DNA of 33,720 nucleotides, from NCBI RefSeq assembly GCF_000282455.1, contig NZ_AKJG01000014.1:1-33720 (forward strand). Direction: 5' to 3'. Position 1 is the first letter of the stretch; the number at the start of each line of letters is the position of its first letter. The translations under genes and the position numbers were made by a program. Source of the DNA: Pseudomonas sp. GM74. Lineage in GTDB: Bacteria > Pseudomonadota > Gammaproteobacteria > Pseudomonadales > Pseudomonadaceae. This document shows positions 1-8,385 of this stretch, piece after piece. Under the pieces are notes generated by a model. That model did not search any database, was not told where the DNA came from, and saw only the letters and a list, made by a program, of their open reading frames with translations.

Positions 1-1030
1 CCGAGGCGGTGCCATTGCTGTCGCCCACGGCTTGCGGCACGTCGTCGATGATGCTGATATCCAGCGTACCGGTAGCGCTGTCGCCATTGCTGTCGATGGC
101 CACCACGGTGAATTGTTCGTCGAGACTATTGGCCCCGCCGCCGCTTGCGTGGGTTTCGGAACGGTTGAGGGTGTAGCTGTAACTGACCACGCCCGTAATC
201 GGGTTGTAATCGGTGAAGGTCAAGGTACTGCCCAGAGGAGTGGTGATCGACTGCGCAATACCTGTCGCCACCCCGCCGCTGATCACGTTGATTGCGCCGA
301 TGGTGAGGCTGGTCAATCCGTCGGGCGCATTGATGGTGAAGGTGCCGCTTCGCGTCAGCGATCCTTCGCTCCTCGCCGAACCCTCGGCCAGGTTGGCTTC
401 GTTGACGGTCCGCTCGCCGTTCTGCTCTGACAGGCCGACGAAGGTGACCGGATTGTTCGGCACCTGCGCAACCACCGGCGGCACCACAGGGGCTTCGTCC
501 GCAACAGCGTTGTCCGGATTAACATTCAGGCGTTCTTCGGGAAGTTCGGGGATGCCATTGAATCCGGCAGTGGGGAAGCCGATGACCGGATCGACTCGTC
601 CGCCCACTTCTTCGAGCATGACGAAACTATGGCCACTGCCCGCGATGCCACCCGGTACACCGGCAGTCGTGGTAGGCCCGGCAGCAGTGGCTTCAGCGGT
701 TTGGGTCGGGTCGTCGCCCGCCGCAATGGCTTTTTGCAGCTGTTCGACATCGGTCAGTTGCGCTTCGCTCGGCGTCAGCGCTTCAGACGAGTTCACATGG
801 GGAATCTGATTGGCGAGCAACTGCGGCGTCATCTGCATGCTGCTGTCGCGCCCGAGGGTCAGTTCCTGGCCATTTTGCAGATGCACCGCCACCGCGCCTT
901 CGGCGCCGGTGTTCAGTTGGTCGCCGGCGAACAGCCGGTCCCCCTCGACCAAAGCACGCCGGGTGCCGTCGCTCGCAACCGCGAACACCTGACCGATGAC
1001 CTTACTGACGATTCCGATGAGCGTTGCCAT
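1..1030 (-). CDS. Giant LapA/MapA-type RTX adhesin, N-terminal part (runs off window)
   Basis: Reading leftward from an ATG at 1030 (preceded by GGAGGAAG) gives 343 codons with no stop before the window edge, so this is the N-terminus of a larger protein. Residues 1-110 form a retention module starting MATLIGIVSKVIGQVFAVAS, the domain that in LapA-family adhesins plugs the TolC-like pore and holds the adhesin at the cell surface. A TAAG tetrapeptide at residues 115-118 in a Thr/Ala/Gly linker matches the site cut by the periplasmic protease LapG when c-di-GMP falls. Residues about 190-335 begin the first extracellular beta-sandwich-like repeat (VNEANLAEGSA, then FTINAPDGLTSLTIG, ending in DISIIDDVP). 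The divergent secretion operon at 1619-6524 is its likely exporter. The N-terminus resembles PAO1 PA1874 and MapA more than P. fluorescens LapA; that is from memory. The C-terminal RTX region is outside the window. Confidence 0.93.
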   Translation of the reverse strand, partial: MATLIGIVSKVIGQVFAVASDGTRRALVEGDRLFAGDQLNTGAEGAVAVHLQNGQELTLGRDSSMQMTPQLLANQIPHVNSSEALTPSEAQLTDVEQLQKAIAAGDDPTQTAEATAAGPTTTAGVPGGIAGSGHSFVMLEEVGGRVDPVIGFPTAGFNGIPELPEERLNVNPDNAVADEAPVVPPVVAQVPNNPVTFVGLSEQNGERTVNEANLAEGSARSEGSLTRSGTFTINAPDGLTSLTIGAINVISGGVATGIAQSITTPLGSTLTFTDYNPITGVVSYSYTLNRSETHASGGGANSLDEQFTVVAIDSNGDSATGTLDISIIDDVPQAVGDSNGTAS

Positions 1031-1245
1031 GTGCACTTCCTCCGCCGCCAACCGCTGTCGGCACCTTGATTGTGCGAAGAACGTGCGCATGGCTCGAGCG
1101 GGTTGCCTGGCGGATCGTGTTCCGGGTGCCGGCTTACTTGAGTAAGCCGTGGACCCGGCAATGATCTCGCCCAGCCAGTCGCTCACGGCGCTGTTTACGA
1201 TTTCGGGAAAATTCCTCTGCAATCAATGGCATCGGATCCCTGTTC

Positions 1246-1260
1246 GCAACAACCTTGCCT
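1246..1260 (-). promoter_or_regulatory. Possible sigma-54 promoter for the adhesin
   Basis: On the minus strand the sequence AGGCAAGGTTGTTGC keeps the GG-N10-GC spacing of sigma-54 promoters and matches the usual TGGCAC-N5-TTGC except for the first T and the C after GGCA. It lies about 216 bp upstream of the adhesin ATG. No experiment supports it, and such matches occur by chance. Confidence 0.25.
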
Positions 1261-1567
1261 GTGAGCGATGCGTAACGATCTCGAAGCACTCAAGTGACAA
1301 AAAACCGTCGCCATCAGATCGCTCGCATCCCTCCCCTCCAGCACTTCTCCGCCCTATTTCGATAAGTGGATTGGAACTTTCCTCAAACCCCGATGAGCGC
1401 CCTAGAGCCCATAAAACAAGGGCTTTCTAATTGAACAATGTGCTGGATTTTGTAGAGCGCATAAGTTTTTTTTGGCATACCCGCTATGAAAAAAATTTCT
1501 TAGCTACGCTCCAGAATGTTCTTAGCTCTTTTGTTAAAGATGTGAAACAACTTTACCTACAAATGTC

Positions 1568-1581
1568 GTCAAAAAATTGGC
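1568..1581 (+). promoter_or_regulatory. FleQ-box-like site upstream of the secretion operon
   Basis: GTCAAAAAATTGGC matches the published Pseudomonas FleQ consensus GTCAATAAATTGAC at 12 of 14 positions. FleQ is the c-di-GMP-responsive regulator of biofilm genes, including lapA and exopolysaccharide operons. The site lies 37 bp before the chosen ATG of the TolC-like gene, so binding here could act on the operon directly. Confidence 0.45.
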
Positions 1582-1618
1582 GACCGATAAGCACCATCAG
1601 GAATCAGGGAGATGCACC

Positions 1619-2983
1619 ATGCGCCTATTAACCCCCCTCTGCAGCGCGGTTCTTTTGGCCATGGCCTGCTCGTACCAGGCCCAGGCCATGACGCTGACCG
1701 AGGCAATCCAGAGCACCATCGCGACGCACCCGGAGCTGGCATCACGGGTGGACAGCCGTCTGTCGGCTGACGAGGACGTGAAGGTCGCCAAAGGGGGCTT
1801 TTATCCATCGGTTGATCTGAACGCTGCCTACGGACGCGGGTACAGCGACAACACCAATACCCGGGCGCTCACCCCCGGCGGGCACAACACCGAAACCTTG
1901 AACTACACCCAGTCGGAATTGCGCCTGCGGCAAATGCTCTTCGACGGGTTCAACACTTCCAATGAAGTCCAGCGCACCAAAGGCGTGGTCAACTCGCGAG
2001 CCTATTACGCTCAGGGTACGGCTCAGGATCTGGCCCTGCGCACCACCGAGGTTTACCTGGATGTCCTCAAGCGCCGCGAACTGGTGACACTGGCCAAGAA
2101 CAACCTGCAAGCGCACTTGCGGGTCAACGACCAGATCGGCCTGCGCACCCAGCGCGGCGTGGGCAGCAACGCCGATGCCGACCAGTCCAGCGCTCGCCGG
2201 GCACTGGCGGAAAACAACCTCGACACCGCCGAAGTCGATCTGGCCGATGCCGAGTCGAACTTCTACGCCGTCGTGGGGCGCATGCCCGATGAACTCGAAA
2301 CCCCGCCGTCGATTCGCGGCGAAGTCCCCCCCACCCTGCCCGAAGCCCAGCAGAGCATGGTGGAAAACAACCCTTACCTGAAATCCGCCCAGGCCGACGT
2401 GCAATCGGCCGAAAGCCAGTACGAAGTCGCCAAGTCGCCGTTCTACCCGCGCCTCGACGCCGAGGCAGCAGTGGGCGCGAACAACAACGTGCAGGGTGAC
2501 GAAGGCCACGACAACGAATGGCGGGTCGGCGTGGTGATGAACTACAACCTGTTCCGCGGCGGCAGCGACAAGGCGCGCCTTGCCTCCGACTCGCACAAGA
2601 TCAACCAGGCCATGGACATCCGTAACAATGCCCTGCGCCAGCTCAACGAGAACATTCACCTGGCCTGGAACGCCATGGTCAATGCCAAGAAACAAACCCC
2701 GACCGCCCGTGAATACGCCGAAACCAGCAAGCGCGTGCGCATTGCCTACCAGGATCAGTTCGGCCTCGGTCAACGGACCCTGCTGGACCTGTTGGACAGT
2801 GAAAACGAACTCTACAGCGCCAACCGCCGCTACACCGAAGTGCGCTACACCGAAGAGTTCTCGATGTACCGTGTCCTGGCGAACATGGGCCAGTTGTTGA
2901 GCAAACAAAGGGTTGTACTGCCCGCCGACGCGATCGCCCAGACCGAAGTGAAAAACGAAGCTCGTCTGCCTGAAATGAAGTAG
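1619..2983 (+). CDS. TolC-family outer-membrane protein of a type I secretion system (LapE/AggA type)
   Basis: This 454-aa protein should form the outer-membrane and periplasmic tunnel through which the divergent adhesin is exported, and in which its retention module lodges. A signal peptide is visible at residues 1-23 (MRLLTP... ending QAQA before MTLTEAIQ). The start of the mature protein, TLTEAIQSTIATHPE, is typical of TolC outer-membrane efflux proteins, and the repeated helical halves follow, with the second around residues 220-420. The ATG at 1619 is preferred to an in-frame TTG at 1577 because AGGGAG at 1606-1611 is well spaced from it and the signal peptide then starts cleanly. It is first in an operon with an ABC transporter 16 bp downstream and an HlyD-like adaptor. 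Length and context fit LapE/MapE. Confidence 0.92.
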   Translation: MRLLTPLCSAVLLAMACSYQAQAMTLTEAIQSTIATHPELASRVDSRLSADEDVKVAKGGFYPSVDLNAAYGRGYSDNTNTRALTPGGHNTETLNYTQSELRLRQMLFDGFNTSNEVQRTKGVVNSRAYYAQGTAQDLALRTTEVYLDVLKRRELVTLAKNNLQAHLRVNDQIGLRTQRGVGSNADADQSSARRALAENNLDTAEVDLADAESNFYAVVGRMPDELETPPSIRGEVPPTLPEAQQSMVENNPYLKSAQADVQSAESQYEVAKSPFYPRLDAEAAVGANNNVQGDEGHDNEWRVGVVMNYNLFRGGSDKARLASDSHKINQAMDIRNNALRQLNENIHLAWNAMVNAKKQTPTAREYAETSKRVRIAYQDQFGLGQRTLLDLLDSENELYSANRRYTEVRYTEEFSMYRVLANMGQLLSKQRVVLPADAIAQTEVKNEARLPEMK

Positions 2984-2999
2984 TGCCCGGGAGGGTTCA

Positions 3000-5159
3000 A
3001 TGACCAGCATGGAACCCGGCAACACCGGTGTCGACCCGCGCTTGAGCTTCGATGACCCACTTCTGGACGGTCTGTTGATCCTCTGTAAACTCCACGGCGC
3101 GACGGTCAGCCGCGCCAGCCTCAGTGCCGGGCTGCCCATGGCACACCAACGCCTGAGCCTGGACCTGCTGCCCCGTGCAGCGGCCCGGGCCGGTTTGCAG
3201 GCACGTTTGCTGCGCCGTGACCTCAAGGACATCTCCGCGCTCAACCTGCCCGTGCTGCTATTGCTCAACAACGGCCGCACGGCCGTCCTGCGCCGTTATG
3301 GCGAGGACGGCAAGGTGCTGATCCTGCCCAGCGAAGCCGACGGCGGCGAACAATGGCTCAGCCCCGAGGAGCTGGCCGAACACTACAGTGGCCAGGCGTT
3401 GTTTGCCCGGCCACGCCACGAACTCGAAGACTTGCGCTCGCCGCTGCTGCCTCGGGTCCATGCCTGGTTCCGCGATACGCTGAAGCTGTCGAAATGGCTC
3501 TACAGCGATGCGATCCTGGCGAGTTTCCTGATCAACCTGCTGGGACTGATGGTGCCGTTGTTCGTGATGCAAACCTATGATCGCGTGGTGCCGAACCAGG
3601 CCACTTCGACCTTGTGGGTGCTGGCGATCGGTCTGCTGATCGGCACTGCGTTCGAACTGGTGCTGCGGGTCGTGCGTGCGCACTTGCTCGATACCGCCGG
3701 CAAGAAAACCGATGTGATCCTGTCGGCCACCCTGTTCGAGCGCATCACCGGCATGGCGATGAAAGCGCGGCCGGCGACCATCGGTGGTTTCGCCCAAAGC
3801 ATTCATGACTTCCAGGGCCTGCGGGAATTTCTCACCGCCGTAACCCTCACCAGCCTGATCGACCTGCCCTTCTGCCTGCTGATGCTGCTGGTGATCGGCC
3901 TGCTCGGTGGCTGGCTGGTGGTGATCCCGATACTGGCGTTTCCCGTCACCATCATCTTCGCCATGGTGATCCAGGTACGGCTGCGCGATACCGTGCAGAA
4001 AAGCCTCAGCCTGGGCGCCGAACGCCAGGCACTGCTGATCGAAACCCTAAGCGGCCTGGAAACCCTCAAGGCCTGCAGCGCCGAAAGCGAACGTCAGCAC
4101 AAATGGGAAAGCACCCATGGCGCCCTCACCCGCCTCGACAGCCACGCGCGCAACCTCTCGGCCCTGGCCACCAACGGTACGCTGTTCATCCAGCAACTGT
4201 CCGGCATGGCAACCATCGTCGCCGGGGTCTACAGCATCATCGCCGGCAACCTCAGCGTCGGTGCACTGGTAGCCAGCTACATGCTCGGCAGTCGGGTACT
4301 GGCGCCACTGGGGCAGATCGCCGGCCTGATCACCCGCTACCAGCAAGCGCAACTGACCATGAAAAGCACCGACGCGCTGATGGGCCTGCCCCAGGAGCGC
4401 GACGCCAGGCAACGGCCGCTTGAGCGCACCCAACTGCAAGGCGCACTGGATGTTGTCGGCGTGACCTTCCGCTACAACGGCCAGAGTTCTCCCGCCCTGG
4501 CCAATATCAGCTTCAGTGTGAAACCCGGCGAGCGCGTCGGCATCATCGGCCGCAGCGGCTCAGGCAAAAGCACTCTGGCGCGACTGGTGATGGGCTTCTA
4601 CGAACCGGATGAAGGCCAGTTGCTGCTCGATGGCCTGGACCTGCGGCAACTGGACGTCGCCGACCTGCGCCATCAAATCGGTTACGTCGCCCACGACCTG
4701 CCGCTTCTGGCCGGCAGCCTGCGCGACAACCTGACCCTCGGCGCGCGCTACATCAGTGACTCACGCATGCTCGAAGTGGCGCAAATGACCGGCGTTACCG
4801 AACTGGCCCGGCAACACCCGCAAGGCTTCGACCGGCCCGTGGGCGAACGCGGGCAACTGTTGTCCGGCGGCCAGCGCCAGGCCGTTTTGATGGCCCGGGC
4901 GATGTTGCTCGACCCGCCCATCATGTTGCTCGACGAACCCACCAGCGCCATGGACAACAGCAGCGAAGACGTCCTGCGGCAAAAACTTCACGGCTGGGTC
5001 CAGGGCAAAACCATCCTGCTGGTGACCCACCGCACCTCGATGCTGAGCCTGGTGGACCGGTTGGTGGTACTGGACAACGGACGGATCGTCGCCGACGGTC
5101 CGAAGGAAGCGGTTATCGATGCTCTGCGCAAGGGCCGTGTCGGCTCTGCGGCCGTCTAG
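3000..5159 (+). CDS. Type I secretion ABC transporter with C39-like domain (LapB type)
   Basis: This 719-aa protein is the inner-membrane ATPase of the type I secretion system. Residues about 15-140 form a C39 peptidase-like domain with no Q..DCG catalytic motif: the equivalent stretch is DDPLLDGLLILCKLHG, and the usual active-site His region reads NNGRTAVLRR. It is therefore a non-cleaving docking domain, as in LapB and HlyB. The transmembrane region spans about residues 165-440. The nucleotide-binding domain has Walker A GRSGSGKS (517-524), signature LSGGQ (621-625) and Walker B ending in Asp645-Glu646. The GGGAGGG ribosome site is well placed before the ATG. The 9-bp gap to the next gene indicates translational coupling. 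The lack of protease function fits a C-terminal secretion signal on the adhesin. Confidence 0.93.
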   Translation: MTSMEPGNTGVDPRLSFDDPLLDGLLILCKLHGATVSRASLSAGLPMAHQRLSLDLLPRAAARAGLQARLLRRDLKDISALNLPVLLLLNNGRTAVLRRYGEDGKVLILPSEADGGEQWLSPEELAEHYSGQALFARPRHELEDLRSPLLPRVHAWFRDTLKLSKWLYSDAILASFLINLLGLMVPLFVMQTYDRVVPNQATSTLWVLAIGLLIGTAFELVLRVVRAHLLDTAGKKTDVILSATLFERITGMAMKARPATIGGFAQSIHDFQGLREFLTAVTLTSLIDLPFCLLMLLVIGLLGGWLVVIPILAFPVTIIFAMVIQVRLRDTVQKSLSLGAERQALLIETLSGLETLKACSAESERQHKWESTHGALTRLDSHARNLSALATNGTLFIQQLSGMATIVAGVYSIIAGNLSVGALVASYMLGSRVLAPLGQIAGLITRYQQAQLTMKSTDALMGLPQERDARQRPLERTQLQGALDVVGVTFRYNGQSSPALANISFSVKPGERVGIIGRSGSGKSTLARLVMGFYEPDEGQLLLDGLDLRQLDVADLRHQIGYVAHDLPLLAGSLRDNLTLGARYISDSRMLEVAQMTGVTELARQHPQGFDRPVGERGQLLSGGQRQAVLMARAMLLDPPIMLLDEPTSAMDNSSEDVLRQKLHGWVQGKTILLVTHRTSMLSLVDRLVVLDNGRIVADGPKEAVIDALRKGRVGSAAV

Positions 5160-5168
5160 GAGTAGCCC

Positions 5169-6524
5169 ATGTCTGCCGATCAAGGATCCCGTGGCTACTT
5201 CGACAGTTTCAACAAAAGTGCCGAGACCGAGTTCATGCCGGAAACCGCCGGCGCCTCGTTGCAGGACTCACCGCGCTGGTCGCGAATCACCGTGTGGCTG
5301 GCCGCCGCGCTGCTGGTCAGCGCAGTGGTCTGGGCCAAATTCGCCGTGTTGCAGGAAGTGACCATGGGCGAAGGCAAGGCGATTCCGTCGAGCAAGGTCC
5401 AGGTGATCCAGAACCTGGAGGGCGGCATCGTCACTGAAATTTTCGTCCGTGAAGGGCAAATGGTGAACAAGGGCGACACCTTGCTGCGCCTGGACGACAC
5501 CCGCTACCTGTCGAACAAAGGCGAAAGCGAAGCTGATCGTTACGCCTTGACCGCACAGGTCGAACGGCTTTCGGCCGAGGCTGAGGGGCGGCCGTTCAAG
5601 CTGTCAGAGGAAGTGATCGCCAAGGCTCCGCAAGTGGCCGAAGACGAGCGCTCGCTGTACGAGCAACGGCAACGCCGACTGGCCAGCGAGCAACGCACCC
5701 TGAGCGAGCAACTTCGGCAAAAAACCCAGGAGCTTGCCGAATTTCGCTCGAAACAGGGGCAGTTCAGTGCAAGCCTGGCGCTGCTGCAACAAGAGATGAA
5801 CATGTCCACGCCGCTGGTGAGCACGGGGGCGGTCTCACCGGTGGAAATCCTGCGGCTCAAACGCAGCGCCGTGGAGATTCGCGGCTCATTGAACGCCACC
5901 ACCCTGGCGATCCCCCGGGCCGAATCGGCCATCGACGAGATCAAAAGCAAGATCGACGAATCGGAGCAAACCTTCCGCTCGGAAGCCGCCAAAGAGCTGA
6001 ACGAGAAACGCACCGACCTGTCGAAAATCACGGCATCGAGCATCGCCATCGACGACCGTGTCACCCGCACCACTGTAGTCTCGCCGGTGCACGGCATCAT
6101 CAAGGTGTTGAAGGTCAATACCATCGGCGGCGTGGTCCAGCCCGGCAACGACATGGTGGAAATCGTGCCATTGGAAGACAACCTGCTGATCGAAGCCAAG
6201 GTGCGGCCACAGGACGTTGCATTCCTGCATCCGGGCCAGAAAGCCATGGTCAAGTTCAGTGCCTACGACTACACCATTTACGGTGGCCTGAGCGCCAGAC
6301 TGGAATTGATCGGCGCCGACACCATCACCGACGACAAGGGCAACAGCTTCTACCTGATTCAGGTGCGAACCGACAAAAACCATCTGGGCGGGGATGTGAA
6401 ACCACTGCTGATCATCCCGGGGATGGTGGCGACGGTGGACATTATTACCGGGGAGAAAACGGTGCTCGATTACTTGCTTAAACCGGTGCTCAAGGCGCGG
6501 ACCGAGGCGATGCGGGAAAGGTAG
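5169..6524 (+). CDS. HlyD-family periplasmic adaptor of type I secretion (LapC type)
   Basis: This 451-aa membrane-fusion protein bridges the ABC transporter and the TolC-like channel. A short cytoplasmic N-terminus is followed by one transmembrane segment at about residues 40-60 (VWLAAALLVSAVVWAKFAVL). Residues about 70-110 form the lipoyl-like half motif (VIQNLEGGIVTEIFVREGQ...GDTLLRLDD). A long, charged, heptad-like coiled coil covers about 115-290. The second lipoyl half and beta-barrel region follow (VVSPVHGIIKVL, then LIEAKVRPQDVAFLHPGQ). AGGAG sits just before the ATG, 9 bp after the ABC gene stop. It ends the three-gene operon. I see no rho-independent terminator after it, only a REP pair. 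Confidence 0.93.
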   Translation: MSADQGSRGYFDSFNKSAETEFMPETAGASLQDSPRWSRITVWLAAALLVSAVVWAKFAVLQEVTMGEGKAIPSSKVQVIQNLEGGIVTEIFVREGQMVNKGDTLLRLDDTRYLSNKGESEADRYALTAQVERLSAEAEGRPFKLSEEVIAKAPQVAEDERSLYEQRQRRLASEQRTLSEQLRQKTQELAEFRSKQGQFSASLALLQQEMNMSTPLVSTGAVSPVEILRLKRSAVEIRGSLNATTLAIPRAESAIDEIKSKIDESEQTFRSEAAKELNEKRTDLSKITASSIAIDDRVTRTTVVSPVHGIIKVLKVNTIGGVVQPGNDMVEIVPLEDNLLIEAKVRPQDVAFLHPGQKAMVKFSAYDYTIYGGLSARLELIGADTITDDKGNSFYLIQVRTDKNHLGGDVKPLLIIPGMVATVDIITGEKTVLDYLLKPVLKARTEAMRER

Positions 6525-6559
6525 GCAGTCTCCAAATTCTGCTGTGACTGATCTGCCGC

Positions 6560-6650
6560 TTTCGCGGGCAAGCCCGCTCCCACAGGTTCATTGGCGTTCG
6601 CAAACTTTATGTACAACACGAACACTGTGGGAGCGGGCTTGCCCGCGAAG
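6560..6650. repeat. REP pair in reversed order (two REPIN halves)
   Basis: Two inverted copies of the 26-bp Pseudomonas REP core lie at 6560-6585 (TTTCGCGGGCAAGCCCGCTC...) and 6625-6650 (CTGTGGGAGCGGGCTTGCCC...). The CCCACAG ends face inward, the opposite of the usual REPIN order in this window. The outer flanks match the inner parts of normal REPINs (for example GTGACTGA before the left copy), so this looks like the right half of one REPIN followed by the left half of another. Confidence 0.85.
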
Positions 6651-6669
6651 AGGCCGGCACATGCACCAA

Positions 6670-7266
6670 TCACCTGTCGGCATGATTACGCTGATAAACC
6701 TCCTCCCCCATCGCCGCAATCTGCCCCTCGATCAATGCCTCGAACGGCTTCAGCAACGGCTCAAACGTCGCTGGCGCTTCGAGGGTTTCCAGCGCCTGCA
6801 CAATCGCCTCCACCGTCGACAGCGCCCCGGGGCCCGGTGCCTTGCGCAGCCGATAACGGGACACACCACCTTCGGCCAGCGTCACCCTCGGCAACGCCGC
6901 CAGCAGCGGATTGAGGTGCAGCATCTTGCGCGCCTTGCGCCAGGTGCCGTCGGGGACCACCAGCAGCAAGGGTTCGTCTGTCGCGGCACAAGCCTGAATC
7001 GGTTGGGCATCTTCGCCGGGAAACAGCAACCGCGCCCGATACCCCGGCTGATTCAACAGCGTCGGCAAATCCTCGAACACTTCCCCCACAATCAACTCGG
7101 CATTCTTCAACCCAAGCGCCGCCAACCGCGCCGTATTCAACGCATGGTTCACTTCACTCGGATGCTGCAACAGCAACACCCGGGTGCGGCTGTCGAGGCT
7201 CGGGATCAACGGGCACAGGCAGTGGCTTTGCGGGCGCAGGCAGCGCGGACATTGAACTCTGGACAT
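6670..7266 (-). CDS. DTW-domain tRNA-uridine aminocarboxypropyltransferase (YfiP/TapT-like)
   Basis: This 198-aa protein belongs to the DTW family, whose studied members transfer the 3-amino-3-carboxypropyl group of S-adenosylmethionine to a tRNA uridine. A zinc-ligand pattern is at the N-terminus (Cys6, Cys9, Cys16, Cys18 in CPRCLRPQSHCLC). HPSE at 35-38 and the family motif as DGTW at 106-109 (PDGTWRKARKM) are present; Gly sits beside the D-T-W triad. It starts 5 bp after gbuR ends, on the same strand, so the two are probably co-transcribed. That pairing has no obvious functional logic. It is slightly shorter than E. coli TapT (about 230 aa). Confidence 0.85.
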   Translation of the reverse strand: MSRVQCPRCLRPQSHCLCPLIPSLDSRTRVLLLQHPSEVNHALNTARLAALGLKNAELIVGEVFEDLPTLLNQPGYRARLLFPGEDAQPIQACAATDEPLLLVVPDGTWRKARKMLHLNPLLAALPRVTLAEGGVSRYRLRKAPGPGALSTVEAIVQALETLEAPATFEPLLKPFEALIEGQIAAMGEEVYQRNHADR

Positions 7267-7271
7267 CGTCT

Positions 7272-8165
7272 TTACGCCTGATTCAGTTGTGCTTTGAGCA
7301 GATCACGGAAGGTCTGGATCAGCGGCTCGCGGCTACGGCCCCGGCGCACGATCATCGAGAACGGTGCCTGGTAACCGAAGGTCGCCGGCAGCAACACCCG
7401 CAAGTCCCCCTTGTCGGCCCAGGCCTGGGCGTAGTGCTCCGGCAGGTAGCCGATGTAGGCGCCGGACAGCACCAGAATCAACTGGGCCTCCATACTTTCT
7501 ACCGTTGCGGCGCTGTGCTTGAAACCGTGGCGCGCCAGTTCGGCCTGGCTCCAGTAGCCACGTCCGACCATGCGCTGTTGGGTAATGACTTGCTCGGGGA
7601 TGCGCCGCTCGTTGAACAGCGGATGCCGCGTGCTGCAATACAACCAGTGTTGTTCACGGTACAGCGGCATGTACACCAGGCCGCTCATGCGCGTGGAAAA
7701 CGCGCCGATGGCCAGGTCGAGGCGGTTGTCCTGCACGCCGAGTTGCAATTCGTAAGGGCTCATCACCGACAGGTGCAAGTGCACGGCCGGGTGCTCCTGG
7801 CTGTAGGCGCCGATGGCCTCGGCGAACGGCAGGGCCTTGTCGCTGACGGTGGAGTCGATCACCCCCAGGTTCAAGGTACCGCGCAACTCGCCCTTGAGGG
7901 CGGCGGCGTACTGCTCGAAGCCTTCGAGTTCGCCCAACAGACGCAGGGTTTCCTGATGGAACAACTCGCCCTTGCTGGTCAGGCTGAAACCGCCGCGGCC
8001 GCGATGACACAGCACCAGGCCAAGGGCTGCTTCGAGCTGGCTCATGTAGGTGCTGATGGCCGACGTCGAGAGGTTGAGTTCCTGCTGGGCGTTGGCGAAC
8101 CCCTGATGGCGCACCACGCTGACGAAGATGCGCAAAAGTTTCAGGTCGGGTAAAGCGTTGGCCAT
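7272..8165 (-). CDS. gbuR: LysR-family regulator, GbuR-like
   Basis: This 297-aa LysR-type regulator has an N-terminal winged helix-turn-helix (residues about 5-65, with NAQQELNLSTSAISTYMSQLEAALG) and a substrate-binding domain from about 90. It is divergent from the guanidinobutyrase gene, the arrangement of PAO1 gbuR (PA1422) and gbuA (PA1421). In PAO1, GbuR activates gbuA in response to 4-guanidinobutyrate. The assignment rests on family plus synteny. A dyad at 8386-8409 is its likely operator. The DTW gene follows with a 5-bp gap. Confidence 0.82.
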   Translation of the reverse strand: MANALPDLKLLRIFVSVVRHQGFANAQQELNLSTSAISTYMSQLEAALGLVLCHRGRGGFSLTSKGELFHQETLRLLGELEGFEQYAAALKGELRGTLNLGVIDSTVSDKALPFAEAIGAYSQEHPAVHLHLSVMSPYELQLGVQDNRLDLAIGAFSTRMSGLVYMPLYREQHWLYCSTRHPLFNERRIPEQVITQQRMVGRGYWSQAELARHGFKHSAATVESMEAQLILVLSGAYIGYLPEHYAQAWADKGDLRVLLPATFGYQAPFSMIVRRGRSREPLIQTFRDLLKAQLNQA

Positions 8166-8207
8166 GAGGGCTCCAGCAGCAACACAAAAATCAGGTGGAC
8201 GATAACG

Positions 8208-8354
8208 CTCTGTAGCAGCTGGCGAAGCCTGCGTCCGGCGGCGAAGCCGTCGTGAAATCAGGCGACGCGCTGTTTCAGGAAAACCTCGCGTTCAGGTTTT
8301 GACGACGGCTCCGCCGCCGAACGCTGCCTCGCGGTGCTCGACAGCTGCTACAGA
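8208..8354. repeat. Long inverted-repeat element (TGTAGCAGCTG family)
   Basis: Arms of roughly 45-55 nt flank a spacer of about 50 nt. The outer ends CTCTGTAGCAGCTG (8208-8221) and CAGCTGCTACAGAG are exact inverses. The inner ends, built around GGCGGCGAAGCCGTCGT and its inverse ACGACGGCTCCGCCGCC, also pair with one mismatch, while the middle of the arms is less well matched. Elements of this type recur between genes in P. fluorescens-group genomes (from memory) and differ from the REP family. It fills much of the gbuR-gbuA gap and could fold into a long hairpin. Confidence 0.75.
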
Positions 8355-8385
8355 GAACACGGCAAGTCTATCGCCGTCCTCGCCA

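Larger units (their letters stand above)
1031..1618. promoter_or_regulatory. Divergent intergenic region between adhesin and secretion operon
   Basis: These 588 bp separate two divergent genes and contain no convincing ORF. The part from about 1370 to 1580 is much richer in A/T than the flanking genes, with T and A runs near 1468-1476 and 1489-1499. A dyad of TTGTT and AACAA arms lies near 1531-1551. Both the adhesin and the transporter operon should be transcribed from here. Specific candidate sites are listed separately. Confidence 0.6.

Noticed and set aside
1149..1631. Two short forward frames in the adhesin/T1SS gap
   Set aside because: No ribosome sites, no recognisable protein pattern, AT-rich promoter-like DNA, and the second overlaps the true start of the TolC-like gene.
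1742..3280. Leftward 512-codon frame opposite the TolC-like gene
   Set aside because: High GC creates long antisense frames. The composition (Val/Gly/His/Gln-rich) has no domain, while the forward strand has a clear TolC-family protein.
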